Assembly: GCF_020520425.1 (NCBI RefSeq) | Contig: NC_079491.1 | Span: 43,018,027 to 43,082,026, forward strand | Length of the DNA stretch: 64,000 nt | Direction: 5' to 3' | From: Spinacia oleracea | Taxonomy: Eukaryota; Streptophyta; Magnoliopsida; Caryophyllales; Amaranthaceae | Shown here: positions 21,201 to 31,492 of the stretch, one piece after another | How the letters are laid out: each line of letters starts with the position of its first letter | Numbering within the stretch: position 1 is the first letter of the stretch | Notes under the pieces: model-generated | What the model was told of the DNA's origin: nothing | What the model saw: only the letters and a program-made list of their open reading frames with translations | Databases searched by the model: none | Position numbers and translations under genes: made by a program

Positions 21201-24200
21201 TACTCTAGTTACCCTAGATTCCTCAAACCTCCCTCATCTCAACCAATTTGTACTGAGGATGACATCAGTAACTGACCTTACAGTGCGGTTTGTGAATTCT
21301 CATGAATTTCAGCCACATTTTTTCTTGAGTTCGTTCATATATATTACTTTGATGTGATTCTACGTTAATATCTTTGAACAGCTACAACATCTGCTCATCT
21401 CCAGTAATGGGACCAGCAAATTTAAAATGGCAAACCCAATGGGAAGTTGACGAAATGAAGAAATTTGGTTAACCCTATTGGGAAGACGAAATAAACTGAC
21501 AAAAAACAGTTAAATGACAGTTCTAATTCTCAAATCTGTAAAAAAAGGGAAAAAAAGAATATCAATCATTGATGCCTCAATGGCTTTATGGCCACTGCTC
21601 GGCCATTCTATTACGAAACGAGAAAAACTAGGTAGTTTTTTTTCCTCTTTAGTAGTCGTTTATGCCTCGTCATTTTTTATGATAAAAACAATCTCAGCCA
21701 TTTACTGGAGATCCAAGGATATCACTGTTCATTCCGCAGTGCTTACTTAGAAACCCCCTTCTCATTGATGTTCCTCGTAGACATATGTACATATATTTAT
21801 GGTTGATTACAAACTAAATTGGAAACCATGTGCATGAGGCTCCAGTCAAAAATCAAGGTTTGGGAATCAGAAGCATCAACAAACATAAGCAGCCTTACCC
21901 ATACTCTTGTGGAAGCAGATTCTCTAACTTGAATCTCAATGGGGAACCTCTCCATAAACAGAGCAACCTCTTCAAAAACTAATTAAATTTTATTCTAAAA
22001 TTCTGAAAATAATATAGCTTAGTGTTTAGTTTTGTGTAAAATGCTTTCCCGGAAATTTTCCCATTCTGAATCACTTCCCGCTGCTTATTTCGGAAAGGGG
22101 TGGAAAATAATTCTATCAAGGTGGAAAACATTTCCCATTTGAAAGGAAGGGAAACCACTTTTCCTCCCTCCCCCTTGCGTCCCTTTTTCTTTGCTTCCAT
22201 CCATCTTCAACCTTCAACCTTCCACTTTAATTTTCCTTTTCTCTACAACTTTTCTTGTAAGAGAACAAACAAAGGAAAACTAATTTGGAATTGTGTTTTC
22301 AATTGAAAAATGTTTTCCGTCAAACCAAATGGGGCCTTAGCATAACCTCTATGTTACTTGGACTCTTCATTTTACTTCAGTACCCGTGTCGCATCCTCGA
22401 CACCCGGACATGGGTGTGGACCCTGGACACTTCATTCATTTTGGACCAAAATCGTGAATTCTTTTCGAAAAATAACCGAGTCGAACACTAGGACACGTAC
22501 CTGACATGGGTATCCGAGTCCGAGTAACACATGGTAACCTTACTACTGTCACTTAAATTCTATTTAAGCGACCTGAAATATATATTAGTCAAACTTACTA
22601 CCGTAACCGTAACATAAATTCCATTTACAAGTAGTATAAAGCAAACATTTGATCATCTGTATCCAACAAAATATAACAAAATATTCTAAGAAAATAAAAA
22701 GTATGTCAAACTATGATCACATATTACCACTAGAAAATTAGTTAGACTTAAATATAAATCCTAATTACTACCCTATCGAGCAATTCACACTCCTTTCGTG
22801 AACTGGAAAGTTAAATTCATCAACAATTTGTTAGACAGTAAGTTTGTAAATTTAGGCTTCGTTCTATTCACCTGATTTCCACTTATTTTTCCTGAACTTA
22901 TCTTATCAGAACTTATCTGAACTTATTAGAACTTATCAAAACTTATTTTAGTTATAAATTGTACTTGGCCAACCCTTATTTTTCCTGAACTTATCTTATC
23001 TGAACTTATCTGAACTTAACTGAACTTATCCGAACTTATTTTTCCTGAAATAAGTGGAAATAAGGTGAACAGAACAGGGCCTTAATCTTGTGCAATTCAC
23101 ACTCAGGGATTGATCATATTATTTACTGCAATGCAAAATCAAGTTGTTAGATTTATAAACGGGTGGGAAGAGAAAATCAGCAAATCAATCTTCAACTTCA
23201 AATGTTATCCTCTTATGCATTCCAAAAGAACCAGTTATTTACAAATCAGAACGTGAAAATATAATACTTGACCGAAGATCAATTTTTTTTTTTAAATCTC
23301 AACATAAAACATAATTCCACTGCCTAGGGTAAGGGGGTTTGAAGTATGCAGCCATGTGTCACTTTTTAAACAACCCTTAGGAAAGTCAATACTGCTGCCA
23401 CTTCAAAACACACACGGATCACAAGTAGTTCAATGGGCCATTATAACCCATCCAAATACCAAAACAATAGTGAACCTTTGACTCAATTTGACACGAAATT
23501 CCAAATAACTATAGCTACTAAAAAATAATTGGGGGGATGATAGGCCTCTGTACATAACTAAATAAAAGCGAAGTAAGAATGCTTACTTTGATCCTTCTTC
23601 GAGGATTTCTTCGACTTCTTCACTTTTGAAGAAATATTCATAACTTTAAAATTTACTGCACTTGTCATTCTGTCAGGTCCGTTAAGAGAAGGCATAGCCA
23701 AGACAATTTCATTGTCGGACGCCTTGGCAATGATTTTTGTCATATTATCACACCCACTCGTTGTTTCCTTGAATTTCTGACTTTTCTTGGTAGACATGTT
23801 TGATTTTTGTTCTCGGTTTCCAGCAGGCAACTCGAGATGAACCGGCATCCAGCTGCCCTTAATTTTCTTATCCGCAACTAAATTTAGCATGGAAGCTTCC
23901 GTCTCCCTTTCTCTTTTCCTTCCCAAGTTTTCATTACACTCGGAAGCTTCTTGACTGCAATTTGCATAAAATGCTTCATCTTTCTCACATGAGCTTTGAT
24001 CAAAAATTTGTATGTTGAAATTTGAATCCCAGTTGTATCTGAAGATTAGAGTATCGCCACACTGTAAAGAGTGATCGTTCACAAATGTGGACCAGCCATC
24101 ACGAAAATACAAGTGACCATTGATCTCAATCAGATCGACATGCCATATGTTACCACTTGGTCCTATTAGTGTGAAAGATCCAGAAGTTCGGCTCTCAAGG

Positions 24201-25422
24201 TGCTCAACAAATTTAGATGGAACTTTCTGCAAGGAAAAGTTTAATGACCATCAGCTTAGTGGAAAATTTATGCAAGATATGCACTAAGGAAAGAACCATA
24301 ATAACATCGACACAACAAGAAAAAGGATATAGCTTATATTATACCACACTGCAAACAATAAGTCATCCTGATTTCGGTCATGCTTTGATATATTCCCAGC
24401 TCAGTAAACAAGCCACTGAAGTAATGTACGCATCACAGAAAATGATAGAAAACTATTTCAAGTTACAATTAGACAAGTGTTATGACAATCAGCTTTGAAA
24501 AGTGTGCACAAGGATTCTAATGAAAACTATTCATTCACCATATATTTCCTCCTCGTCAATATGTTCAAGATTGTGGCAACAATTTGAGCTAAAGTTAACA
24601 TTTAACATTTTTTTTTCCGGCTAATATAAACAATTTGTATAGTTGTAGTTGTTCCAACAATGCTGTAAATACTACTATGCAGCTTTTTATTTATTCTAGA
24701 AAGGCAAAACGCAGTCAAACATCGAAAATTCCAGACAATTACACAGCTGGTAAAACAAAACTAATGTTCGTTCAGATAGAAAATCAAGTCTCCAAATCAT
24801 AGGGTTGCATTAGCATCTCATATCTTAAACAGACACATACTCTAAACAGCTTTGAACACAAATTTTCCAAACGCGGGCACAATCTAAAAGTCCCCACAAG
24901 CTGCATTGTTGTTTTCATCTTCCTTTTTCCCCCTTTCCCTTTGATTTCAGTACTTCACTCTTAATGAACTTATGTGTTCAAATTCCACTGGTAACCTAAT
25001 TACTTACAGATATTCAGCATGCAAATGATCCCCTCCTTGCCTTCAACACTAGACAACTATAGACCAAATCAAGCAATAACTGCTTCGTATATAAAAGTTA
25101 AAAAAAAAAACACAATTAATAGTATTGTAATGTCAATATCAAATGACAAATTAACAATCAAAATAATAATTACAATTATCAATATTATATTCAAGAAAAT
25201 GAATTAATAAAAATAAATTAACAAAGGTAATGTGAAAAAAGATCAAATATGCAAACCCCAACAAAAAAAAATTAAACTTTAATATCTCGAATTAAGGGGT
25301 AGGTTCAAGAACAATTAGTCATGCAAAGAAATGGAGAAAAATGGGGTAGAAACTACCAGCCTCTCAGAACTCAAATTAGGAAGAAAAACTTCCAGAAAAT
25401 GTGGCATCCTCTTAGTCATCAT
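18293..25422 (-). CDS. REM-like transcription factor with three B3 domains, six coding exons
   Basis: Minus-strand exons are 25422-25357, 24226-23587, 20866-20736, 20347-19792, 19604-19426 and 18622-18293. All introns are GT-AG and phases join to 633 aa. B3 domain 1 (about residues 7-103) begins PHFLEVFLPNLSSERL and continues KVPSKFVEHL; it ends GDTLIFRYN. B3 domain 2 (about 256-357) contains KVPTHFSTAHFP and GGWLAFVRGNSIKIEDVCIF. B3 domain 3 (about 492-605) contains AVPNKFAAEYLP and GGWMSFVTMNDVKLEDICVF. Exon junctions fall at the same place in each domain, before the K/AVP motif, which suggests internal duplication. Basic patches GRKRERE and KVKKSKKSSKKD between domains 1 and 2 could be nuclear localisation signals. 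B3 domains bind DNA; REM proteins are plant nuclear factors often linked to flowering and meristems, but no specific role or target can be assigned. Start codon: two adjacent ATGs at 25422 and 25419; the first is used. Confidence 0.9.
18725..18912. repeat. Dispersed repeat, copy 1 (intron of B3 gene)
   Basis: It is related in the same orientation to 22350-22530. Shared blocks include 'gtacccgtgtcg', 'atcctcgacacc', 'gacatgggt', 'accctggacacttcatt' and 'gacacttggacac/aacactaggacac'. Non-coding. Confidence 0.7.
22350..22530. repeat. Dispersed repeat, copy 2 (intron of B3 gene)
   Basis: This copy has recognisable inverted ends: ATGTTACTTGGACTC at the left, and GTGTTACTCGGACTC as the complement of the right end. 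It could therefore be a MITE. Its partner lies at 18725-18912. Confidence 0.65.
22855..23081. mobile_element. Tourist-like MITE with internal gaacttatct repeats, TTA target
   Basis: The ends are inverted: the left reads GGCTTCGTTCTATTCACCTG and the complement of the right reads GGCCCTGTTCTGTTCACCTT. Both continue into 'atttccacttattt'. TTA flanks both sides (22852-22854 and 23082-23084). The centre is an array of 'gaacttatctgaacttat'-type units. Related unit runs occur at 1565-1660 in intron 1 of the TMEM147 homologue. It lies in the long second coding intron of the B3 gene. Confidence 0.8.
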
Positions 25423-25447
25423 TAGAGATTCTGTTTTCAACAAACAT
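25412..25447 (-). promoter_or_regulatory. Short uORF overlapping the B3 gene start
   Basis: In the spliced leader an ATG at 25447-25445 opens an 11-residue frame, MFVENRISNDD. Its stop (TAA, 25414-25412) lies just downstream of the main ATG at 25422 in a different frame. An overlapping uORF of this kind usually lowers translation of the main frame. It is only relevant if transcription starts upstream of 25447. Confidence 0.55.
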
Positions 25448-25459
25448 AACCCGAAATTG

Positions 25460-25562
25460 CTGCAAAGAAACCATAAGAAATAATTTGGAAGCTAATTAGA
25501 AAAGGAATTCATGGAAATATTTGGAGAGATAATATCAAATAGAGTGGTTTTCAAGAGCTCAC
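25460..25562 (-). other. Predicted intron in the B3 gene 5' UTR
   Basis: On the minus strand the donor is GTTTCAG|gtgagc (25562) and the acceptor is tttctttgcag|CAATTTC (25460). Length is 103 nt. Upstream leader sequence is purine-rich ('gaagagagagaaaa' region, about 25595-25665). Confidence 0.65.
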
Positions 25563-25809
25563 CTGAAACGCTTTCCAGCAACTTCGCTTCACCCGAGGAA
25601 GAGAGAGAAAATGAAATAAGGAGGAGTAGTAACTAAGAGGAGAGAGAGTGAGATTACAGAGCTTTTATTGCCCGCGCAGAAATGAATACACTTGTGTACA
25701 TAAATGTGAGCAATTTCCGGTAAATGGTTAAAAGATGTTAAAATTTCTGAAATACTCCCTCCTTATTTATTTAAGAGAATGGTTAAAAGATGTTAAAATC
25801 TCCAAAATA

Positions 25810-26092
25810 CTCCATCCGTATTTATTTAAGAGATATACTTGGCCGGACACGTGTATTAAGAAAAAGAATTGAATGAATTAAAATAATAAAACAACGAGGG
25901 TTGGGTAAATATTTTAATAAGTAAACAAGTGGGGACCATATCATTTTGGGGGGTGGGAGGTGGGGTGAGTAAATTAAATGTATTATTTAATTAGATGGTG
26001 GGGTTGATAAGTTACTAAAAATGGCAAGTGTATCTTTTAAATAAATACGGCCGGAAAAGGCAAGTGTATCTCTTAAATAAATACGGATGGAG
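25810..26092. mobile_element. Stowaway-type MITE A upstream of the B3 gene
   Basis: The ends are inverted: CTCCATCCGTATTTATTTAA at the left and the complement of 'ttaaataaatacggatggag' at the right. TA flanks it at 25808-25809 and 26093-26094. Length is 283 bp. A partial extra left end lies directly before it, near 25755-25790. Confidence 0.85.
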
Positions 26093-26102
26093 TACAACCT
26101 TA

Positions 26103-26385
26103 CTCCCTCCATATTTATTTAAGAGATACACTTGGCCGGACACGAGTATTAAGAAAAAGAATTGAATGAAATAAAGTAATAAAACAAGTGGGGTTGAGTA
26201 GATATTTTAATAAGAAAAACAAGTGGGGACCATGTCATTTTAGGGAGTGGAGGGTGGAGATGGGATGTAGATATATTATTTAATTAGGTGGTGGGGTTGA
26301 TAAGTTACTAAAAATGGCAAGTGTATCTATTAAATAAATACGGTCGGAAAAGGCAAGTGTATCCCTTAAATAAATACAGAGGGAG
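26103..26385. mobile_element. Stowaway-type MITE B, same family and orientation as A
   Basis: It starts CTCCCTCCATATTTATTTAA, ends with the inverted counterpart, has TA flanks (26101-26102 and 26386-26387) and is 283 bp, the same length as copy A only 10 bp away. The interior ('gtattaagaaaaagaattga') closely matches A. Confidence 0.85.
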
Positions 26386-26387
26386 TA

Positions 26388-26890
26388 TTTATTAAAACCA
26401 GCTTTTAAGACTGTTCAGTGAGCGGGTAATTATATAGTGGTTGTTAAGCTTTATTTTAAAGTGCTAATTTTATTGAGGTCTTGTGATTTTAGAGGGTAAA
26501 TATGATTTATATAGAGGTGAAAGTTGAAAAATTTATTAATCAGGTGGTGAATTTATATTGAATGTTAAAGAAGGGGACGGAGTGGAAGGGGTTAAATGAA
26601 TATATGAATTAAATGGTGAATTGATGTTGAAGGAGGAAGATGAAGTGGAAAGGGGGTTGAAGCTGTAAAATACTTCGTATAACAAACAACAAAAAGAAAA
26701 AATTGGAAAAAAAAAAACAAATTTATGGATGAAAGATGGGGATGACACATGTCATCTAATCATCTATGGTTATCCTTTTTAAATTGGAATTCGTATTTGA
26801 ATTTGTACTTGTGTCGGGATTTGTAACCCGTTGGAAATATTTGGAGACGAGCTTCATTCTTTTGTGGAGGCTACCTTCCTTTGAATAAGA
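26388..26890. other. AT-rich spacer, no gene seen
   Basis: Purine-biased AT-rich sequence with no domain-bearing ORF and no clear repeat structure. Confidence 0.4.
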
Positions 26891-26895
26891 ATTTG

Positions 26896-27440
26896 AAATA
26901 TTTTAGGGGAATTTCAACCCGACAATGGACTTGGAATATTTTTGGGGAATTTCAACCCGTAAATAGAACTAGGAATATTTCAAGGGGATTTCAACCCGTC
27001 GTAGAATTTGGAAATTGACTTTGTATTATTTCGAGGGACTTTCAACCCGGGATAGGATTTGAAATATTTCAAGGGAATTTCAACCCGTTGGAGTTTGTAT
27101 TTGGAGGAGAGGGTTTGGATTATTTCAAGGGAATTTCAACCCATTGATATTGAATTTTCTATTATTTCTAGGGAGTCTCAACCCATTGGATTTGAAATTG
27201 AGCTTTGTATTATTTCAAGGGATTTTTTCAACCCACAAGAAATGAAATTGGATCTTGTATTATTTCAAGGGAATTTCAACCCGATAATAGGACTAGGAAT
27301 ATTTCAAGGGAATTTCAACCCTTTGTAGAATTTGGAAATCGAATTTGTATTATTTCAGGGGATTTTCAACCCGTTGAAATGTTTTTGGAGTTTTGTATTA
27401 TATTTGGGGATTTTAACCCGTTGGAAATGTTTTTGGAATT
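26896..27440 (+). repeat. Interspersed short repeat array: conserved block, variable spacers
   Basis: About twelve copies of a block close to 'tttcaagggaatttcaaccc' recur every 37-56 bp. The GGG...CCC core is kept even in the most diverged copies. Spacers of about 17-36 nt are mostly different, although phrases such as 'gaatttggaaat', 'aggactaggaata' and 'tttgtattatt' recur. A degenerate copy lies near 26818. The array is not a uniform minisatellite because the unit length varies. Confidence 0.75.
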
Positions 27441-27591
27441 GGTATTTGAGAGTAATGGTAGACAAGAATCTTTGTAGCTTGAATATTGAATTTTGACACT
27501 TGACTTGGATTTGGAAATTGAATTTGGAATTCGAAAAGAGAAGTTTTGTATAGAAAATGAGACCTTGAATTTGGAATTTGAAGAATTTGGA

Positions 27592-27990
27592 CTTGAAAAT
27601 CCGGCATTATGCCGCCATAAGTTTGAGGCTTTTGAAGTCGGATTTGGAACTTGATCTTGAAAGGTTTTGAGTAAGGGCTTGAAAATTGGACATTTGAAAT
27701 TAGGATTTTGTGTATAGAACTTGGATTTGGAAACTTTGGCTCGAGAATTCGGCAATACGACGCCGTTGGATTGGATTTTTTGAAATTTAAATTTGGGAAC
27801 TTTGACTCGAAAATCCGGCATTATGATGTCGTTGGATTGGGTTTTTGGAATTTGAATTTGGAAGTTTGACTCGAAAATCCGGCATTATAACGCCGTTGGA
27901 TTGAGTTTTTGGAATTTGAATTTGGAACTTTGACTCGAAAATCCGGCATTATAACGCCGTTGGATTTGAATTTGAATTTGGCATTTGTGC
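27592..27990 (+). repeat. About 64-bp repeats with a CGGC...GCCG inverted core
   Basis: The block 'ctcgaaaatccggcattata' with 'acgccgttggatt' after it recurs at about 27592, 27741, 27807, 27871 and 27935, the last four spaced 64-66 bp. Between cores lies 'tttttggaatttgaatttgg'. In the first copy the core is a perfect palindrome with one central base (CGGCATTATGCCG). No coding signal was recognised. Confidence 0.75.
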
Positions 27991-28112
27991 GTGAGGCGTG
28001 TTTAGGAGTTTTGAATCAAATGGAGTGGCACTCCTAGAAGACCCTAAATCGGCGATTTTAGATGAATGAGGTTTGAATGATGCTCCTAGGGGTTAGGTTT
28101 CCTAGTTGGAGG

Positions 28113-28117
28113 CTAAT
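28113..28117 (+). repeat. Target site duplication CTAAT, left of the gypsy array
   Basis: CTAAT directly precedes the TGTAATC start of LTR1. The same five bases follow the TTACA end of LTR3 at 46655-46659. Confidence 0.9.
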
Positions 28118-30946
28118 TGTAATCCCCCGTAAATTTATAAATTTTATTAATATATTTTAACGTATATTATTTATATTTAATTAGAATTTAGGAATTTTGA
28201 GTAATAAATATATAATTCACGTATACTTATTTATTACATTTTAATATTTTCAACGATTTACGAAATTGAAAATGATTTTAGAATTTTAAGTTAAAACGAA
28301 TTCGAATTACGAAAACACGATCGATTGAATTTAGAAAACAATCCTAATCATTTTGGATTCAAACAACCTTAAATCCTACTCCTAGCCCAATTGGGAAAAG
28401 CCCAAACCAAAAACAAAAATTAAACCCAAACCAATACTCCCTCTCTCTTTTCAAATTCACGTGGAAACAAGGCAAACCAAAACCCCTCCACCCTCCTTCA
28501 ACCTCACGCACAACACCAGCAACTCCTCTCCTCTCCCTTGTCAGCCGCCGCACCACGCTCACTGCCGGACCACCACCTGCACCGACGACCACCGTCGACC
28601 CTCGTGGTAACTCCTTCTTCCTCTCTCTTCTTTCGGTTGTCTTGCCCTGCTCCTCCTCTCCCGTTTTCCTCCTTCTCCTTACTTGTTTCTCTTTTTGTTC
28701 ACGTACGGCAGTCATCGCCGCCACGTTGCCGCCCAGCCTGCGTCGCTGCGCCGCCGCGTTCCTGGCCCACACCGACCAATGTCTTCCTTCTCCTTTGTAT
28801 TTCATTTTTTTTTTTTTTTCTGTTTTCGTTCATGGCTCATTCGTGTTTTGTTTGTGCCGGCAGCCACCTCCGGTCGCAGCCACCTCGCCTAGCCGCGCCA
28901 CCCTGTCCGCCGGCCAGCACTCCCCTCTCCCTCTTGAATTGGTTATTTCTTAAACCCTAAGTAACTAATTATTTTAATTAATTATAATTGTTAATTTAAA
29001 TTATGTTCTTGATAATAAATTTATAATTTTTATGGTTTGAACATGATTTTCAGATTTGGGTTGAGATTATAAAAGAATTAATTTTCAGTTTTTGTGATTT
29101 AAATTATAAATTTGAGATTATATGGATTTTATAATAAAGTTATTAATTTTCAGATTATCTAATTACAATGAAATATTGATTTTTGATTATTTAAAGTATG
29201 AAATTCAAGGTTTTTATGATTATTAATCATGATGGGTTGAGTATGGATCATTGAATTGGTTGTGTTGAGATACTAGGAACGTAGATTGACCATGGTGAAG
29301 CTTTTAAATGAAATTATATTGCTGAAAATTTAAAGTACGATGTTTGCAAAAGTTTTCAACGAATTTCAATCACTAATTCAATAATCATGATTCTAGGAAA
29401 TCAAATGTTTAAGTTTTGATATTGGGGAAAGTTCTAAATATGTTTAGGATGCATTTAGAATGCTTTCTTATGGTTGTCAATGATTAGGAATTTATTGGGA
29501 TTATTTGTTGGTTGTTTTAGGCGGAGAATTCTCTTTAGGCGACTTTTGAAAGTGTTAAAGTGGCCTATCAGTTTGTTTACACAAGGTACGTACATACCTG
29601 TGTGCTTGGAATGTGTGCTAATTGTTGAAACCATGTTGAATCTTGTTGTTGAACTTGGTTATGTTGATATTATTGTTGAACTTGGCGATGTTGATATTAT
29701 GGACGAACTTGGTTATATTGAATGTGCATGTTTAATACTGTTGGACAAACTTATTGAACTTATTTTGCACTATAAGAACTGTAACATGTTAGTATGGATG
29801 TTTGATACAAACATGTTGGTTGGGGACACTAGATTATTCTATATGATTGGGTTGGATCAATTGGTTGTTGTTCCCTTTCTATCTTTTCACTACTTTATAA
29901 GGGCGGAGGACCTTGTTTAGTAAGTTGAAACTTTATGCCCATATACAGGGTTGCTCATGGTTAAAGGAAAGGTTGGTTAAGTTGGAATGAGTCTTGATTG
30001 ATGCTTTTATGATCACTTACTTAATTCCAAGATAAAAACAGTTGTGAACAAATGTGAATTGTCTGTCTTATGTAATGGTTGAGTCATAACGGAATCTCAA
30101 TTTGTAAATCATGTAAAGTGAAACTGAATAGCAATAGCTTTAGACTGTGCACGTCTGAAGTGACGGACAAACAGGAGTTGGGGTTCATGGTGGTAGCCCA
30201 TGGCCTTTTCTGGGACCGGATTGATCACCGTGTCCTATTTTTATTTAAACGTTCCTCGATATCGCAGGTCACTGAGGTTACGGAGTCGCGCCCGTACCTC
30301 GTCTTCCTTAGTGAAGACTTCTGGATGGTCAACTCGGTCCATTGTCTATTTCAACTAAAATAATATTATGGTTATTAAGCCTAGCTTAGTCTAGTCAAGT
30401 ATAATCGTCAATTTATTATGTTTTGCCTGTCCTTACTTATATTTATTAGTATCATGTTAGGGTTGTTGGTTTGATAGTATCATGCTAGGATCGTTGTTGT
30501 TTTAGTATGTAGTACTCAGCTTTGCTGATTACGTGCTTTGTTTGTGTGTGTTGATCATGGCTATGCCTTATTGATCCTGTGATGACCCATCTTTGGTGAG
30601 CAGTCTCTAAGGATCAATAAGCGTTGCCCATCTACAGGTTTGAAGATGATGCATCATTGGGATCGGGATTAGAGAGCTTGTAGTTCTATTCGTTTAATTA
30701 AGTGATTTAATTTGTTAACTTGGATTTGAAATTTGTCGTACTATTCGTATTTCTTTAATTCAGTTAATTGGTTTGGACCTAATATGTAATAGATTATTTA
30801 TGAACCTAAAAGTTAGTTTTATGTTTTCCGCTGCAAAATTCTGAATAAGCCGTAACGTTTTCACACGGGCGATAATACTTTGATAATTCTCTATGTTTTA
30901 TATTAAAAGGTTATTTTAGAAAAGAGAGAATTGTCGGGGTGTTACA
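28118..30946 (+). repeat. LTR1 of the gypsy array
   Basis: 2829 bp, TG...CA. It is AT-rich except for a C-rich stretch at about 28480-28960 with a T15 run. Near the end, 'gataattctct' and 'agagagaattgtc' can pair. It differs from LTR2 by one base that I can see, and from LTR3 by at least eight substitutions plus the T-run length. Confidence 0.93.
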
Positions 30947-30963
30947 AAGTGGTATTTTTGAGC
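30947..30963 (+). promoter_or_regulatory. Primer-binding-like site, copy 1
   Basis: TGGTAT at 30950-30955 matches the start of the usual initiator-Met tRNA primer site (TGGTATCAGAGC), followed by a divergent TTTTGAGC. The same sequence recurs at 38802-38815. Two bases separate the LTR end (ACA) from AGTGGTAT. Confidence 0.55.
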
Positions 30964-31492
30964 TAAAGGTTTTACTGACTTTTCGTGTCTGCTTTTCAAA
31001 TTATTAGGCGCCTAAACTAGCTAGGTTCCTAAAACAAATTTCCTAGAATTGAGCTTCTACTTATTATATCATTCAAAAAATGCGTACTTTTTTTTGGGGG
31101 ACCAAATTCATTTTAATTTTGTTTGAAATCATATTTATATTTCTTATTTAAATTCGAAATTAACTTATTAATTTGAAACTTTTCATTTATTCGAATTAAG
31201 TACGTTCCTTTTCTTTTCGAAATTTAATTAAATATATTCGAAATATATATATATATATATATATAAAAATCGTTTTTATTATTCATTCTCGTTTTATTCT
31301 TTAAACGTTTCAGTGTTTTACTATGATTTATTATGAGAGATGGGTAGTATAGGAAAGGGCATATAGAATAGAAGCATTGTGTTTGCATTATATCAACATG
31401 ATTGTACTTTATCTGCCTACTAACTGTTTGTGTCCTTCCTATGCTTTACGATTACTATTATTCTTACTTATGGTGTATTGTGGGATCGTACG

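Noticed and set aside
26896-27440. CRISPR-like appearance of the interspersed array
   Set aside because: The host is a plant, repeats are imperfect, spacers vary in length and partly resemble one another, and there are no cas genes.
27366-27821. 151-aa minus ORF through the repeat arrays
   Set aside because: Its Ser/Asn/Lys repeats follow the underlying DNA repeat; no family recognised.
28359-28960. Overlapping 103-148-aa ORFs in the C-rich part of LTR1 (and in LTR2, LTR3)
   Set aside because: They overlap on both strands and several frames, are low-complexity (Pro/Arg/Ser-rich), and the 140-aa plus-strand frame opens with TTG rather than ATG. Identity between LTRs reflects recent duplication, not coding constraint.
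29480-29920. 146-aa ORF in the LTR (also 37332-37772 and 45188-45628)
   Set aside because: No domain recognised; contains a nucleotide-level tandem repeat ('gaacttggttatgttgatat'). Openness in three near-identical LTRs is not independent evidence.
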